From DAIOFH01 sp036745875 (lineage in GTDB: Bacteria > Planctomycetota > SZUA-567), in NCBI GenBank assembly GCA_036745875.1, contig DAIOFH010000028.1, forward strand, positions 1 to 37,841: a stretch of DNA of 37,841 nucleotides, written 5' to 3'. The notes below the pieces were generated by a model. That model was not told where the DNA came from. It did no database searches and saw only the letters and a program-made list of their open reading frames with translations. Position numbers and translations under genes: made by a program. Positions 24,220 to 32,115 of this stretch are shown here, piece by piece; within the stretch, counting starts at the first letter, position 1, and each line of letters opens with the position of its first letter.

Positions 24220-24269
24220 CACTGAAACCAATTTATTACCAATACGCAGTATTTTAAGGAATCAAAACA

Positions 24270-25751
24270 ATGGCAGGCCTGAGAATCAAAAACGGACCGT
24301 CACAAGGACAAACTTTCACCATCGGTGAAAAGGCGCTGGTTATCGGACGCGATGAGGCGTGCGATATTTCCCTCCAGGACAAGGGAGCGTCCCGCCGCCA
24401 TGCCGAAGTATTTTCAATCGGTTCCATGTGCTTTATCCGCGATCTTGAATCGCGCAACGGTTCATTCGTCAACGACAACCGAATCACCGAAGAAATGCTT
24501 CGCGACGGCGACCGCATACAGATAGGCGGGACCATCATTATCTTCGAATCGATGGGCGGTATAGCCGAATCCGACGATATCGAATTTTCCGAAGAAGAAC
24601 TTGACGGCTTTTTCGAACTCCGCCTCGAAGACCTGACCTCCATGAACGTGGGCGAAGGCGATATGCTTTCGGAAACGCACCTTCGCGCCATTTACCGCGT
24701 CTCCCGCATCGTCGCTAACGAGGATACGGAAGAGCACCTGATTAAGAACGCCCTCCCGGTACTTTGCGAAACATTCCAGGCCGACGGCGCTTATATCTTT
24801 GGCCGCGACGCGGAAAAGGGAAATATCGTCACCCTTGGTTCCTATGCTCCGAAAGGCCGTTCGGGACAGTTGTCGAAAACCATCATCCGCAAGGTGCTGC
24901 AGGACAAGCGGGCCATTCTGGTCACGGACGCCATGCGCGACGACCGCTTCTCTTCGCACGAATCGGTGATGCGGCATAATATCCACTCGGTCGCCTGCGC
25001 TCCCCTCGCCTTGTCCGGGGACCTCCAAGGCGTCCTGTACTTGGCTGGCGATGACCCTGCCATTTCCTTCAACGAAAAGGAATTGGAACTGGCAGCCGCG
25101 ATAGCCGACCAGCTTGGCGTCGCACTGTCGCACCTCGCGTCCCAGGTCAAGCGCCGCGAATATGCCTTGTCCGCCATCCGCATGATGCTGAGGGTCGCCG
25201 ACGTCGACAGTCCTGGGATCAAGGAGCATAACGAGAAGATCGCCGCATTTATGCTTTCCATCGGCAAAGCGACGAAGGTGAAATCATCAGACCTCGACGA
25301 ACTGCAACTATCGGCGTTGCTGCATAACTATGCGATCATGACCAATCCCAAGGATTCCATATCCGAGGCGGACATTCCGGCCAGGAGCGCTGAGCTTCTT
25401 TCGGGCGAAATTTTCTACCCGGAAATCGCCGATGTCGTCAAGTACCAGAAGGAATGCTTTGACGGTTCCGGCCCTCTGGGCAAGCGTAAATCCGAATTGC
25501 CTCTCTCGGTAAGGATATTCCAGGTCGCCTCCGACCTTGTCAGTGAATGGGAAGCCCTCGGCAGCACCATAGATACTCTGGACCACGCGATCAAGAAAGT
25601 CTCCGATCAGCCTGGCCAAAAATATGATCCGTCGGTCATTTCGGCGCTCGGGCAGGCGAATGCGGCCGGGTTGCTTCGGCTGACCCTTGACGACCACTGG
25701 AGAAGGCTGCGAGAAACAAGCCTTGCCGCGCAACTGCACGATGAGCAATAA
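24270..25751 (+). CDS. FHA-GAF-degenerate HD-GYP signalling protein
   Basis: 493 residues, cytoplasmic. The FHA domain (about 1-95) has IGR (25-27), SRRH (41-44) and the N63-G64 pair, so it should bind phosphothreonine. A GAF-type sensor spans about 135-290. The C-terminal ~200 residues resemble an HD-GYP phosphodiesterase but key residues are lost: the HD motif reads LHNYA and the GYP motif reads GPL (FDGSGPLGKRKSELPLSVRI). It is thus probably a binding or regulatory module, not an active cyclic di-GMP hydrolase. AAGGAA precedes the ATG by 9 bases. The nearby kinase-like protein could be linked through the FHA domain, but this is inference. Confidence 0.87.
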   Translation: MAGLRIKNGPSQGQTFTIGEKALVIGRDEACDISLQDKGASRRHAEVFSIGSMCFIRDLESRNGSFVNDNRITEEMLRDGDRIQIGGTIIIFESMGGIAESDDIEFSEEELDGFFELRLEDLTSMNVGEGDMLSETHLRAIYRVSRIVANEDTEEHLIKNALPVLCETFQADGAYIFGRDAEKGNIVTLGSYAPKGRSGQLSKTIIRKVLQDKRAILVTDAMRDDRFSSHESVMRHNIHSVACAPLALSGDLQGVLYLAGDDPAISFNEKELELAAAIADQLGVALSHLASQVKRREYALSAIRMMLRVADVDSPGIKEHNEKIAAFMLSIGKATKVKSSDLDELQLSALLHNYAIMTNPKDSISEADIPARSAELLSGEIFYPEIADVVKYQKECFDGSGPLGKRKSELPLSVRIFQVASDLVSEWEALGSTIDTLDHAIKKVSDQPGQKYDPSVISALGQANAAGLLRLTLDDHWRRLRETSLAAQLHDEQ

Positions 25752-25804
25752 CGGCGGTAGGGGTGGGATTCTGTTTATTTGCACTGCTAAAATGGAAATG
25801 AACC

Positions 25805-26230
25805 ATGTCTGAATGGGTCGAATGCGAACTGGCGCAGATCTTGTTGATGACTGACAATGTGTCCAGCCCTCAGGTCATCGTTCTGCGCGAAAAGGAAGGC
25901 GGCAGGTCTTTCATGGTGCATATCGGCCTGTTCGAAGCGCTCGCCATCAACAGGCAGATCCACGGCGAGATGATGCCCCGCCCCATGACCCACGACCTGA
26001 TGATGTCGGTCATAGAAACGCTGGATGCACGGATAGTGAAGGTCGCCGTTTCCGACCTTCTCGAGGACGATCAGGGGAACGGCACTTTTTACGGTTTTAT
26101 GGTCATTTCCCGTGACAATATTGAAATGGTCATCGATTGTCGTCCGTCCGACGCAATTGCGATGGCGGTGCGGGCGGGCTGCCCGATCTATGTTTCCCGC
26201 GACGTTTTAGGCAAAGTTTCTCCGGAATAA
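25805..26230 (+). CDS. DUF151 bifunctional nuclease family protein
   Basis: A 141-residue protein of the DUF151/BFN family, some members of which degrade RNA and DNA in plants and bacteria. Typical blocks are VIVLREKEGGRSFMVHIGLFEALAI (about 24-48), RPMTHDLMMSVIE (about 59-71), GFMVISRD and DCRPSDAIAMAVR (about 111-123). It lies 53 bases behind the FHA-GAF gene and may be transcribed with it. No clear Shine-Dalgarno except GGAA about 8 bases upstream. Nuclease activity is by family only. Confidence 0.9.
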   Translation: MSEWVECELAQILLMTDNVSSPQVIVLREKEGGRSFMVHIGLFEALAINRQIHGEMMPRPMTHDLMMSVIETLDARIVKVAVSDLLEDDQGNGTFYGFMVISRDNIEMVIDCRPSDAIAMAVRAGCPIYVSRDVLGKVSPE

Positions 26231-26299
26231 ATTCGATAAATAACACTGGAAAACCAATAGGAAATTCATAGTATTACACAACACGGCACGATAATAACC

Positions 26300-26387
<88 letters not shown>

Positions 26388-26403
26388 ATATTCAATCAAC
26401 CAT

Positions 26404-26444
26404 AACCCGACTCCGGATGAAAGCCTTTGTCGGGTTTGTTTTTT
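26404..26444 (+). terminator. Rho-independent terminator of the tRNA gene
   Basis: AACCCGAC (26404-26411) pairs with GTCGGGTT (26429-26436), followed by TGTTTTTT, 17 bases past the tRNA end. Confidence 0.85.
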
Positions 26445-26487
26445 ATGGGCTCACAATGGCAGTACCGCGATAAACGGGGAGGAACCA

Positions 26488-26907
26488 ATGTCCATACTAC
26501 GCATAGCAGTTATCGACGGTCAGGGAGGCGGCGTCGGGAAAGCGCTGGTCGAAAAGCTGCGCCAGTCTTTCCGAAAGGATGTGTACATACTTGCCCTCGG
26601 CACCAATTCCCTCTCCACATCAATCATGCTCAAGGCCGGAGCCGATGCCGGGGCAACGGGCGAAAACGCCATCGTGGTGAATGCCCGGAAAGTCGACATC
26701 ATCATGGGCGCTCTCGGGATCATCTCAGCAGACTCGATGCTTGGGGAAATCACGCCCGCCATCGCTTGCGCCATTGGACAAAGCCAAGCGCGGAAAATCC
26801 TCATTCCCATAAACCGCTGCAACCTCACCGTGGCGGGTACGAAAAATATGCAATTCAACGACTATGTCGCCGAAGCCGTTCTCGCGGCGCAAACGGAACA
26901 GGAATAA
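26488..26907 (+). CDS. DUF3842 family protein
   Basis: A 139-residue cytoplasmic protein of the DUF3842 family, found mainly in anaerobes. The N-terminal AVIDGQGGGVGKALVEKL (7-24) looks like a small nucleotide-binding loop, followed by LGTNSLSTSIMLKAGADAGATGENAIV (about 37-63). The role is unknown. The gene is 580 bases upstream of no partner; it lies before the nickel operon but has a different spacing and its own AGGA site 5-6 bases before the ATG. A link to metal uptake is not supported beyond position. Confidence 0.85.
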   Translation: MSILRIAVIDGQGGGVGKALVEKLRQSFRKDVYILALGTNSLSTSIMLKAGADAGATGENAIVVNARKVDIIMGALGIISADSMLGEITPAIACAIGQSQARKILIPINRCNLTVAGTKNMQFNDYVAEAVLAAQTEQE

Positions 26908-26922
26908 TACAGGCGATTACAG

Positions 26923-26950
26923 TTGACTCGTGATACCGTTATGGTATTAA
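26923..26950 (+). promoter_or_regulatory. nik operon promoter with embedded palindrome
   Basis: TTGACT (26923-26928), a 16-base spacer and TATTAA (26945-26950). The palindrome ATACC-GTTAT-GGTAT (26933-26947) fills the spacer and overlaps the -10, a typical place for a metal-responsive repressor. The leader to nikK is about 145 bases. Confidence 0.55.
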
Positions 26951-26964
26951 TTGACGCTACATAC

Positions 26965-27068
26965 GAGCCACGAAGGCTCACACCCGCCAGAAGGCGCAGT
27001 AATTCACTAGTTACCACTATACAAATCCCATGAAGGGCCTGAAGAACTTGTCTTCCCGCCCGCGCGGG
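26965..27068 (+). promoter_or_regulatory. Structured nik leader
   Basis: Small hairpins occur in a row: GAGCC/GGCTC (26965-26979), CGCC/GGCG (26985-26996) and CCCG/CGGG (27055-27068), the last followed by a T-rich stretch before nikK. It may be a metal-sensing or attenuating leader. I found no cobalamin B12 box (GCCACTG) and could not confirm a NiCo riboswitch. Confidence 0.3.
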
Positions 27069-27102
27069 TACTCTGTAGTTATTTTTTCAAAAAGGAACAC
27101 CA

Positions 27103-27873
27103 ATGCGGAAATTATGGCTCGCGGCAATTCCACTTTTGTTCGGACTCTCCAGTCCTGCCCTCGCCCACTTCGGCATGGCGATTCCTTCCACGCCCATTGT
27201 CGTGGATCAGGAAGACGACACCGTAACGGTGGAACTGTCCTTCAGCCACCCCATGGAAATGGTCGGCATGCCGCTCGCCAAGCCCAAAGCCGTGCAGGTT
27301 GTCGTCGACGGCAGGACGGAGGATATCGGCGCGTCGCTTGTGGCTGCAAAAATCATGGACCATGACGCGTGGACATTCCGGTACACAGTGAAAAGGCCGG
27401 GCGTCTATGCCGTCGTCATGGAACCCGAACCCTACTGGGAACCTGCCGAAGACTGCTATATCATTCATTACACCAAAACATATATAGCGGCCTTCGGCGA
27501 AGAGGAAGGCTGGGACGAACCGGCCGGGCTGAAAACGGAAATCGTCCCACTGACAAGACCTTTCGGCAACTACGCCGGCAACGTATTCCAGGGTCAGGTC
27601 ATGCTCGACGGCAAACCGGTGCCCAATGCCGAAGTCGAAGTGGAGTATTACAACAGGGACGGCAAGTATAGGGCGCCCAACGAATACATGATCACCCAAG
27701 TAATAAAGGCGGACGCAGACGGCGTTTTTACCTACGGCATCCCCTTTGCCGGATGGTGGGGATTCGCCGCGCTGAATACTTCCGATGAAACGCTTCCTTA
27801 CGAGGGTGAGCCAAAGGACGTGGAGCTGGGCGCGGTTCTCTGGACCGAGTTTGTTTCGCCGGGAATGAAGTAA
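27103..27873 (+). CDS. nikK: Nickel ECF transporter accessory protein NikK (DUF4198)
   Basis: A 256-residue exported protein with a DUF4198 (GM-type nickel transport) domain. A signal peptide ends ALA at residue 21, so the mature protein starts HFG, offering an N-terminal histidine to metal as in the family. Beta-rich repeats and a C-terminal KPVPNAEVEVEYYN carboxypeptidase-regulatory-like stretch follow. NikK is an extracytoplasmic component of NikKMLQO nickel systems and is thought to feed metal to NikM. It begins the five-gene operon and lies just before nikM (13 bases). GGA sites precede the ATG. Confidence 0.85.
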   Translation: MRKLWLAAIPLLFGLSSPALAHFGMAIPSTPIVVDQEDDTVTVELSFSHPMEMVGMPLAKPKAVQVVVDGRTEDIGASLVAAKIMDHDAWTFRYTVKRPGVYAVVMEPEPYWEPAEDCYIIHYTKTYIAAFGEEEGWDEPAGLKTEIVPLTRPFGNYAGNVFQGQVMLDGKPVPNAEVEVEYYNRDGKYRAPNEYMITQVIKADADGVFTYGIPFAGWWGFAALNTSDETLPYEGEPKDVELGAVLWTEFVSPGMK

Positions 27874-27886
27874 AGAGACCAAGCTA

Positions 27887-28489
27887 ATGCATATTTCAGA
27901 AGGTGTGCTTTCCCCGGCCGTAATTGCCGGCGGCATTGTCCTCACCGCCGCAGGCACCTATGTCGGCATGCGCAAAGCCGATTATTCGCGTCTCACCACG
28001 ACGGCGGTTCTTTCCTCCACCTATTTTGTCGCATCCCTGGTACATGTCCCGCTGGGCCCGGGGAACGTGCATTTGATCCTGAACGGCCTTATGGGCATTT
28101 TCCTCGGCTGGGCGGTGTTTCCTGCGATTCTGGTCTCCCTCCTTCTCCAAGCCGTTCTTTTCCGATTCGGCGGTCTGGCGGTGCTGGGAGTGAATGTTTT
28201 TGACATGGCCTTTCCGGCGCTTGTCTGTTTTTACCTGTTCCGTCCGTTGCTCCGCGGCAATGCCAGGCTCAGGACAATCGGCGCTTTTTGCTGCGGGTCG
28301 TTGTCCGTCGCCGGCGCGGCCCTGTGCACGGCATTGGCACTGGGGTTGTCCGACGAAGGGTTCTGGACCTCGGCGAAGATACTTCTGGCCGCCCATATCC
28401 CCGTGATGCTTTTGGAAGGCTGCATTGTGGCGTTGATTATCGCCTTCATCGCCAAGGCCCGTCCAGAATTGGGAGGGATCTTTCAATGA
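27887..28489 (+). CDS. nikM: Nickel ECF transporter substrate-binding component NikM
   Basis: A 200-residue S component with about six membrane segments. It starts MHISEGVLS, the conserved metal-binding N-terminus in which the amine, His2 and a later His coordinate Ni2+ or Co2+. The HVPLGPGNVHLILNGLMG segment (about 53-70) supplies the third histidine. Cobalt CbiM and nickel NikM share this fold; the presence of NikK and NikL, and no CbiN, favours nickel. Start overlap with nikL is ATGA, and spacing to nikK is 13 bases. Confidence 0.9.
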   Translation: MHISEGVLSPAVIAGGIVLTAAGTYVGMRKADYSRLTTTAVLSSTYFVASLVHVPLGPGNVHLILNGLMGIFLGWAVFPAILVSLLLQAVLFRFGGLAVLGVNVFDMAFPALVCFYLFRPLLRGNARLRTIGAFCCGSLSVAGAALCTALALGLSDEGFWTSAKILLAAHIPVMLLEGCIVALIIAFIAKARPELGGIFQ

Positions 28490-29028
28490 AATGCTTGTCA
28501 TTGTGCATTATCACCGTTCTCATGGTCATGGCTTTTTCCGAAGAAGCTCTGGCGCATCGGGTCAACGTGTTCGCCTTTGTCGACGGGGATGCCATCCAGG
28601 TGGAATGCAGCTTCAGCAAGAGCCAAAAGGTGAAAAACGGCAAACTTGTCGTCACCGACGGCGAAACGGGAGAACTGCTTCTCGAAGCGACAACCGATGA
28701 ACAGGGTTTGTACCGTTTCCGCCCTGCGGAGGAGTTCCTCCAGTCGGGCCATGGCCTGAACATCAGGCTCCTTGCCGGCGAAGGACACCAGGACGATTGG
28801 AAGGTAACGCCCGAGGACCTGCGCGCGCTGTCCGCACCGCAAGCCACGACTGATTCGGCGGAACTGGAGGCATTGATCGGCAAGGTACTTGATGAAAAAC
28901 TGGCGCCGATAAAACAGGCCCTCGCCAACAGGGATGACGGCGGACCGGGACTCCGGGATATAATCGGCGGCATTGGCTGGATTATCGGTTTAATGGGATT
29001 GGCGGCATATCTGAAATACAGGCGGTAA
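28486..29028 (+). CDS. nikL: Nickel ECF transporter accessory protein NikL
   Basis: A 180-residue membrane-anchored protein. A signal peptide ends about residue 23 (ALA/HRV), followed by a carboxypeptidase-regulatory-like beta domain (VFAFVDGDAIQVECSFSKSQKVKNGKLVVTDG), a helical stretch of about 125-160 and one C-terminal TM (about 160-176). It is placed between nikM and nikQ as in NikKMLQO systems, where it substitutes for CbiN/NikN. ATG 28486 overlaps the nikM stop and has a GGGAGGG site. The family is thinly characterised, so the name is from position and fold. Confidence 0.75.
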   Translation: MKCLSLCIITVLMVMAFSEEALAHRVNVFAFVDGDAIQVECSFSKSQKVKNGKLVVTDGETGELLLEATTDEQGLYRFRPAEEFLQSGHGLNIRLLAGEGHQDDWKVTPEDLRALSAPQATTDSAELEALIGKVLDEKLAPIKQALANRDDGGPGLRDIIGGIGWIIGLMGLAAYLKYRR

Positions 29029-29035
29029 GCACAGC

Positions 29036-29791
29036 ATGATCGGAGAGCGTTACTCACCTACCCTATCCGTATTCGACCGGTTCGACCCGAGGGCGCTGCT
29101 GGTCGCGGCGACAGGCGCCGCCTTTTGTTTTTCCTTTGTGCAAAGCCTACGGGTATCCTGTTTTTGCCTTGCCTTTTCCCTGATGTTGGCCGCCATCGCC
29201 AGGCTTTCCGTGCGGTCCCTCGCCAGGAACCTAGCGGTTGTCAATGTTTTCATTGTTTTTATCTGGTTGACGGTTCCCCTCACCATGCCGGGTGAAAGCA
29301 TCGCCGCGTTGGGACCGCTCCACTGGAGCAGTGACGGCGTCAGGCTGGCGCTCCAGGTCACGGTCAAATGCAACGCCATCATGCTGGCTTTTCTTGCGCT
29401 TGCGGACGGGATAAGCCTGCAGCGGATCGGCTGTGCGCTGGAGAGGCTGCGCGTGCCGGACAAACTGGTATTTCTTTTTCTTTTCACCTGCCGCTATATC
29501 CAGATAATAGGGGAGGAATGGCAACGCCTGCAGACTGCGGCCAAGTTGCGGGGCTTTGTCCCTAAAAACTCCCTGCACACCTACAGGACAGTGGCAAACA
29601 TGCTGGGACTGACATTCATCAATGCCATTGACCGTTCGCAGAGGATTTATGAAGCGATGTTGTTGCGCGGATTCAACGGTACGTTTTATACCGTCACTGA
29701 ACTGAAAGGCACTGCCGCGGACATCGTGTTCACTCTCGTGTTTTATCTGGCGCTTGGCTTCATGCTTTATTGGGACATATACGCAACATGA
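29036..29791 (+). CDS. nikQ: ECF transporter transmembrane component (CbiQ/NikQ)
   Basis: A 251-residue T component with several membrane helices. Two conserved cytoplasmic coupling motifs, AAKLRGF (about 180-186) and AMLLRGF (about 209-215), are present; they contact the ATPase pair. It starts 7 bases after nikL and its stop overlaps nikO by 4 bases (ATGA). The assembled system moves Ni2+ (or Co2+) across the inner membrane. Confidence 0.9.
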   Translation: MIGERYSPTLSVFDRFDPRALLVAATGAAFCFSFVQSLRVSCFCLAFSLMLAAIARLSVRSLARNLAVVNVFIVFIWLTVPLTMPGESIAALGPLHWSSDGVRLALQVTVKCNAIMLAFLALADGISLQRIGCALERLRVPDKLVFLFLFTCRYIQIIGEEWQRLQTAAKLRGFVPKNSLHTYRTVANMLGLTFINAIDRSQRIYEAMLLRGFNGTFYTVTELKGTAADIVFTLVFYLALGFMLYWDIYAT

Positions 29792-30504
29792 ATGCGACTC
29801 CGATCCTCTCGCTGGAAAACGTATCTTTCGCCTACCCGGAAAGGCCCATGCTTTTCGAGCGGCTCTGCCTTAACCTCCGCGAGCACGAACAGCTTGGCCT
29901 CTACGGCCCCAACGGCAGCGGCAAGACGACGCTTCTGCGTCTTGTCATGGGCTTGGAATCACCGGGGAGCGGCAGGGTGTTGTACCGCGGCGAAGCGGCT
30001 GACAACGAAAAAACCTTGCGAAAACTGCGCTGCGGCATAGGGTTTGTTCTTCAAAACTCGGACGACCAGCTGTTTTCAGTCACTGTTTTGGAAGACGTGG
30101 CTTTTGGACCTCTGAACCTGGGAATGAAACGCAATGAGGCGAGGGACCGGGCGATGGAAACGCTGGAAAGCCTGGATTTGACCAAATTGGCGGATCGGGT
30201 GACGCACCGCCTGTCGGTGGGCGAGAAGAAAATGGTGTCTATCGCCTCCGTGCTGTCAATGCGCCCTGACGCCTTGCTCCTCGACGAGCCGACGGCGTCG
30301 TTGGACGACGATTCAAGAAGGCGCATCATAGACATCCTCCAGCGGCAGAACCTTGCCCGGATTGTCGTTTCGCATGACAGGAGCTTTCTTCGGCAGATCG
30401 CATCCTCTTTCATACATATCACCAAAGACGGTGCGATCGGGTCGAGCCCGGACCTTCCGCAATCGACAAAATGCGCGGAAAGACACTGGCACAGCAGCGC
30501 ATAG
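29788..30504 (+). CDS. nikO: ECF transporter ATPase (CbiO/NikO)
   Basis: A 238-residue cytoplasmic ABC ATPase. Walker A is GPNGSGKT (40-47), Q-loop LQNSDDQLF (88-96), signature LSVGE (142-146, in place of LSGGQ), Walker B LLLDEPTASLDD (163-174), and H-loop histidine H196. All key catalytic residues appear intact. ATG 29788 overlaps the nikQ stop; the frame runs back to 29770 without reason to start there. It ends 2 bases before the convergent ArsR gene. Confidence 0.93.
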   Translation: MNATPILSLENVSFAYPERPMLFERLCLNLREHEQLGLYGPNGSGKTTLLRLVMGLESPGSGRVLYRGEAADNEKTLRKLRCGIGFVLQNSDDQLFSVTVLEDVAFGPLNLGMKRNEARDRAMETLESLDLTKLADRVTHRLSVGEKKMVSIASVLSMRPDALLLDEPTASLDDDSRRRIIDILQRQNLARIVVSHDRSFLRQIASSFIHITKDGAIGSSPDLPQSTKCAERHWHSSA

Positions 30505-30506
30505 GA

Positions 30507-30818
30507 TTAGTTTGAGGTGACGGGTTGCTTTTGCCTGGTCATGCAGAAGGCATTCAATACGTCGAGGATTCCCTTGATCATGTCGTGATTGACGATGGAG
30601 TAACAGCGCCAAGTCCCGTTTTCTGTCACAGCAACGATGCCGGCCGCCCGCAACATGGACAGATGTTGCGAAATATTGGGCTGCGGCGTCTTCAAAAGCT
30701 CGCAAACGTCGTTGACGCATTTCTCGCCTTCTTTCAACGAATCAAGAATGGCAAGCCGCACCGGATGCCCGATCAGCTTCAACAATCTGGCACAATTGGA
30801 GTAATCACCTGTTTCCAT
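30507..30818 (-). CDS. ArsR/SmtB-family metal-sensing repressor
   Basis: A 103-residue winged-helix repressor. The DNA-binding helix region is VNDVCELLKTPQPNISQHLSMLRAAGIV (35-62). C34 and C39 (CVNDVC) sit where the ArsR/CadC ELCVCDL metal motif lies, so thiol-based metal or arsenic binding is possible; C9, C72 and C92 are further cysteines. ATG 30818 is chosen for GGAG 5 bases upstream and the normal length, although the frame is open to 30944. It converges on nikO with a 2-base gap. It might control the nickel operon or a metal gene outside the window; this is not proven. Confidence 0.87.
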   Translation of the reverse strand: METGDYSNCARLLKLIGHPVRLAILDSLKEGEKCVNDVCELLKTPQPNISQHLSMLRAAGIVAVTENGTWRCYSIVNHDMIKGILDVLNAFCMTRQKQPVTSN

Positions 30819-31080
30819 CTTTTCTCCAGGCATGGCTGTTATGAAAACAGCCTGCATTTCTTCTTTGCGAACCACTATACTGTGAGAATGCCGCTTTTTG
30901 ACAAAATAATCCCTTGACATATCAGTAAAACAACCTATATTCAATTATCTATATATTATATTATTAGAATATTTAAATATTTCAATGTATATTTCAAAAC
31001 ATCTCACATTATTCAGAGTATTTATAGAATTTTTCGACAGCGACGGTGAAAGGTCGACCAGATGGCCAAACCAAATTTCG
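30819..31080. other. AT-rich region upstream of the ArsR gene
   Basis: Strongly AT-rich DNA with a perfect 14-bp palindrome AATATTTAAATATT at 30968-30981. ArsR-type repressors bind AT-rich dyads, so it could be an operator, but such palindromes are common in low-GC DNA. Confidence 0.35.
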
Positions 31081-31356
31081 AAGGTCACGGACCATGCCCA
31101 CAGCCAAAGCAAGGTTGTCGGTGAAATTCTCGCCGCTCTCAAACAGGTGGCCGAAATCGCCAAAAAGAACGTCGACAACGCATCTTCTCACGCCTCTATG
31201 GCGGAAGAGCTTTCCTCACTGGCGCAAAGCATGGTTAACATCCTGAATGAGAAGGCGACGGTACCAAGCGTTCCCGCCCTGGAGCGTCATGACATACCCA
31301 GGCGGTTGCCTAAAACGGAAACGGCCCGCAAGTTGGTGGCGCCGAAAGCGCGATAG
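31081..31356 (+). pseudogene. C-terminal remnant of a methyl-accepting chemotaxis protein
   Basis: About 92 codons resembling the end of a chemoreceptor signalling domain: VGEILAALKQVAEIAKKNVDNASSHASMAEELSSLAQ, a helical heptad pattern, then a proline- and basic-rich tail. No ligand domain, membrane segment, hairpin tip or conserved start precedes it; the upstream DNA is AT-rich and non-coding. The strong terminator at 31415-31451 would have ended the original gene. The match is by pattern only. Confidence 0.5.
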
Positions 31357-31414
31357 CGCGTCAATCCGTATACTGCACAGCAAAGACTTCCCGATTATTT
31401 GAGCACAGAACAAG

Positions 31415-31451
31415 CGCCCCCGCGACAGCATAAAACGGGGGCGTTTTTTTT
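31415..31451 (+). terminator. Rho-independent terminator before sodC
   Basis: CGCCCCCG (31415-31422) and CGGGGGCG (31436-31443) with a 13-base loop, then eight T residues. It ends 33 bases before the sodC start, leaving little room for a separate promoter. Confidence 0.9.
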
Positions 31452-31484
31452 GCGCCATGCAATTATTGACTATGGAGAATACCA

Positions 31485-32033
31485 ATGAACATCATAAATA
31501 AAGGAATACTCATTAGTGGAATCTTCGCCCTGACCCTACTGGCAGGCACGGCTTGTGCCGCTTCGACGCAGGTCGACATCCACCGCGTCACCAAAGACGG
31601 CCAGTCGGAGAAAGTGGGAAAGGTGACGATCGAAGAAACGGCGTATGGCCTTGTCTTTACCCCTGACCTCAAGGGCCTTGCGTCCGGCGGACACGGCTTC
31701 CACATCCATGCCAAAGGCGACTGCGGCCCTGGTCCCGACGCCACGACGGGAGAAACAATCGCCGCAGGCGCGGCCGGAGGTCATTACGACCCGAATAAGA
31801 CAGACAAACACGGAATGCCCTGGGACGAAAACAGCCACCTCGGCGATTTGCCGCTTCTGTATGTCGACGGCAAAGGAGTGGCTAATACGCCCGTCCTTGC
31901 TCCGCGTCTGAAAAATCTGGATCAGGTTAAGAATCGCGCCCTGATGATTCACGAGGGTGGCGACAACTATAGTGACCATCCGAAGCCGCTCGGAGGCGGC
32001 GACGGACGCATATCGTGCGGGGTTATTCGTTGA
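31485..32033 (+). CDS. sodC: Periplasmic Cu/Zn superoxide dismutase
   Basis: A 182-residue exported enzyme that converts superoxide to H2O2 and O2. The signal peptide ends about residue 25 (TACA/AST). Metal ligands are H73, H75 and H156 for Cu, bridging H100, and H109, H118 and D121 for Zn; C80 and C178 form the conserved disulfide. GGAG is about 8 bases before the ATG. It is next to genes that look like copper handling, which suits its copper need. A terminator directly upstream suggests possible leader control. Confidence 0.95.
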   Translation: MNIINKGILISGIFALTLLAGTACAASTQVDIHRVTKDGQSEKVGKVTIEETAYGLVFTPDLKGLASGGHGFHIHAKGDCGPGPDATTGETIAAGAAGGHYDPNKTDKHGMPWDENSHLGDLPLLYVDGKGVANTPVLAPRLKNLDQVKNRALMIHEGGDNYSDHPKPLGGGDGRISCGVIR

Positions 32034-32058
32034 CTCATTTGTGTGAAACAAAAAAAGG

Positions 32059-32087
32059 GGGACGGCGTTTTAATCGCCGTCCCTTTT
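32059..32087. terminator. Bidirectional terminator between sodC and the DUF2318 gene
   Basis: GGGACGGCG (32059-32067), loop of 7, CGCCGTCCC (32075-32083), with T-run on the plus strand and A-run at the other side. It serves both convergent genes. Confidence 0.88.
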
Positions 32088-32115
32088 CAAATGGCTGGTT
32101 TTGTTCGGCGGCCTG

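Noticed and set aside
26951..27102. Cobalamin riboswitch before nikK
   Set aside because: No B12 box and no matching core; the neighbours indicate nickel, not B12 control.
27887..30504. Cobalt CbiMNQO assignment
   Set aside because: No CbiN is present; NikK and NikL components point to nickel, though cobalt cannot be excluded.
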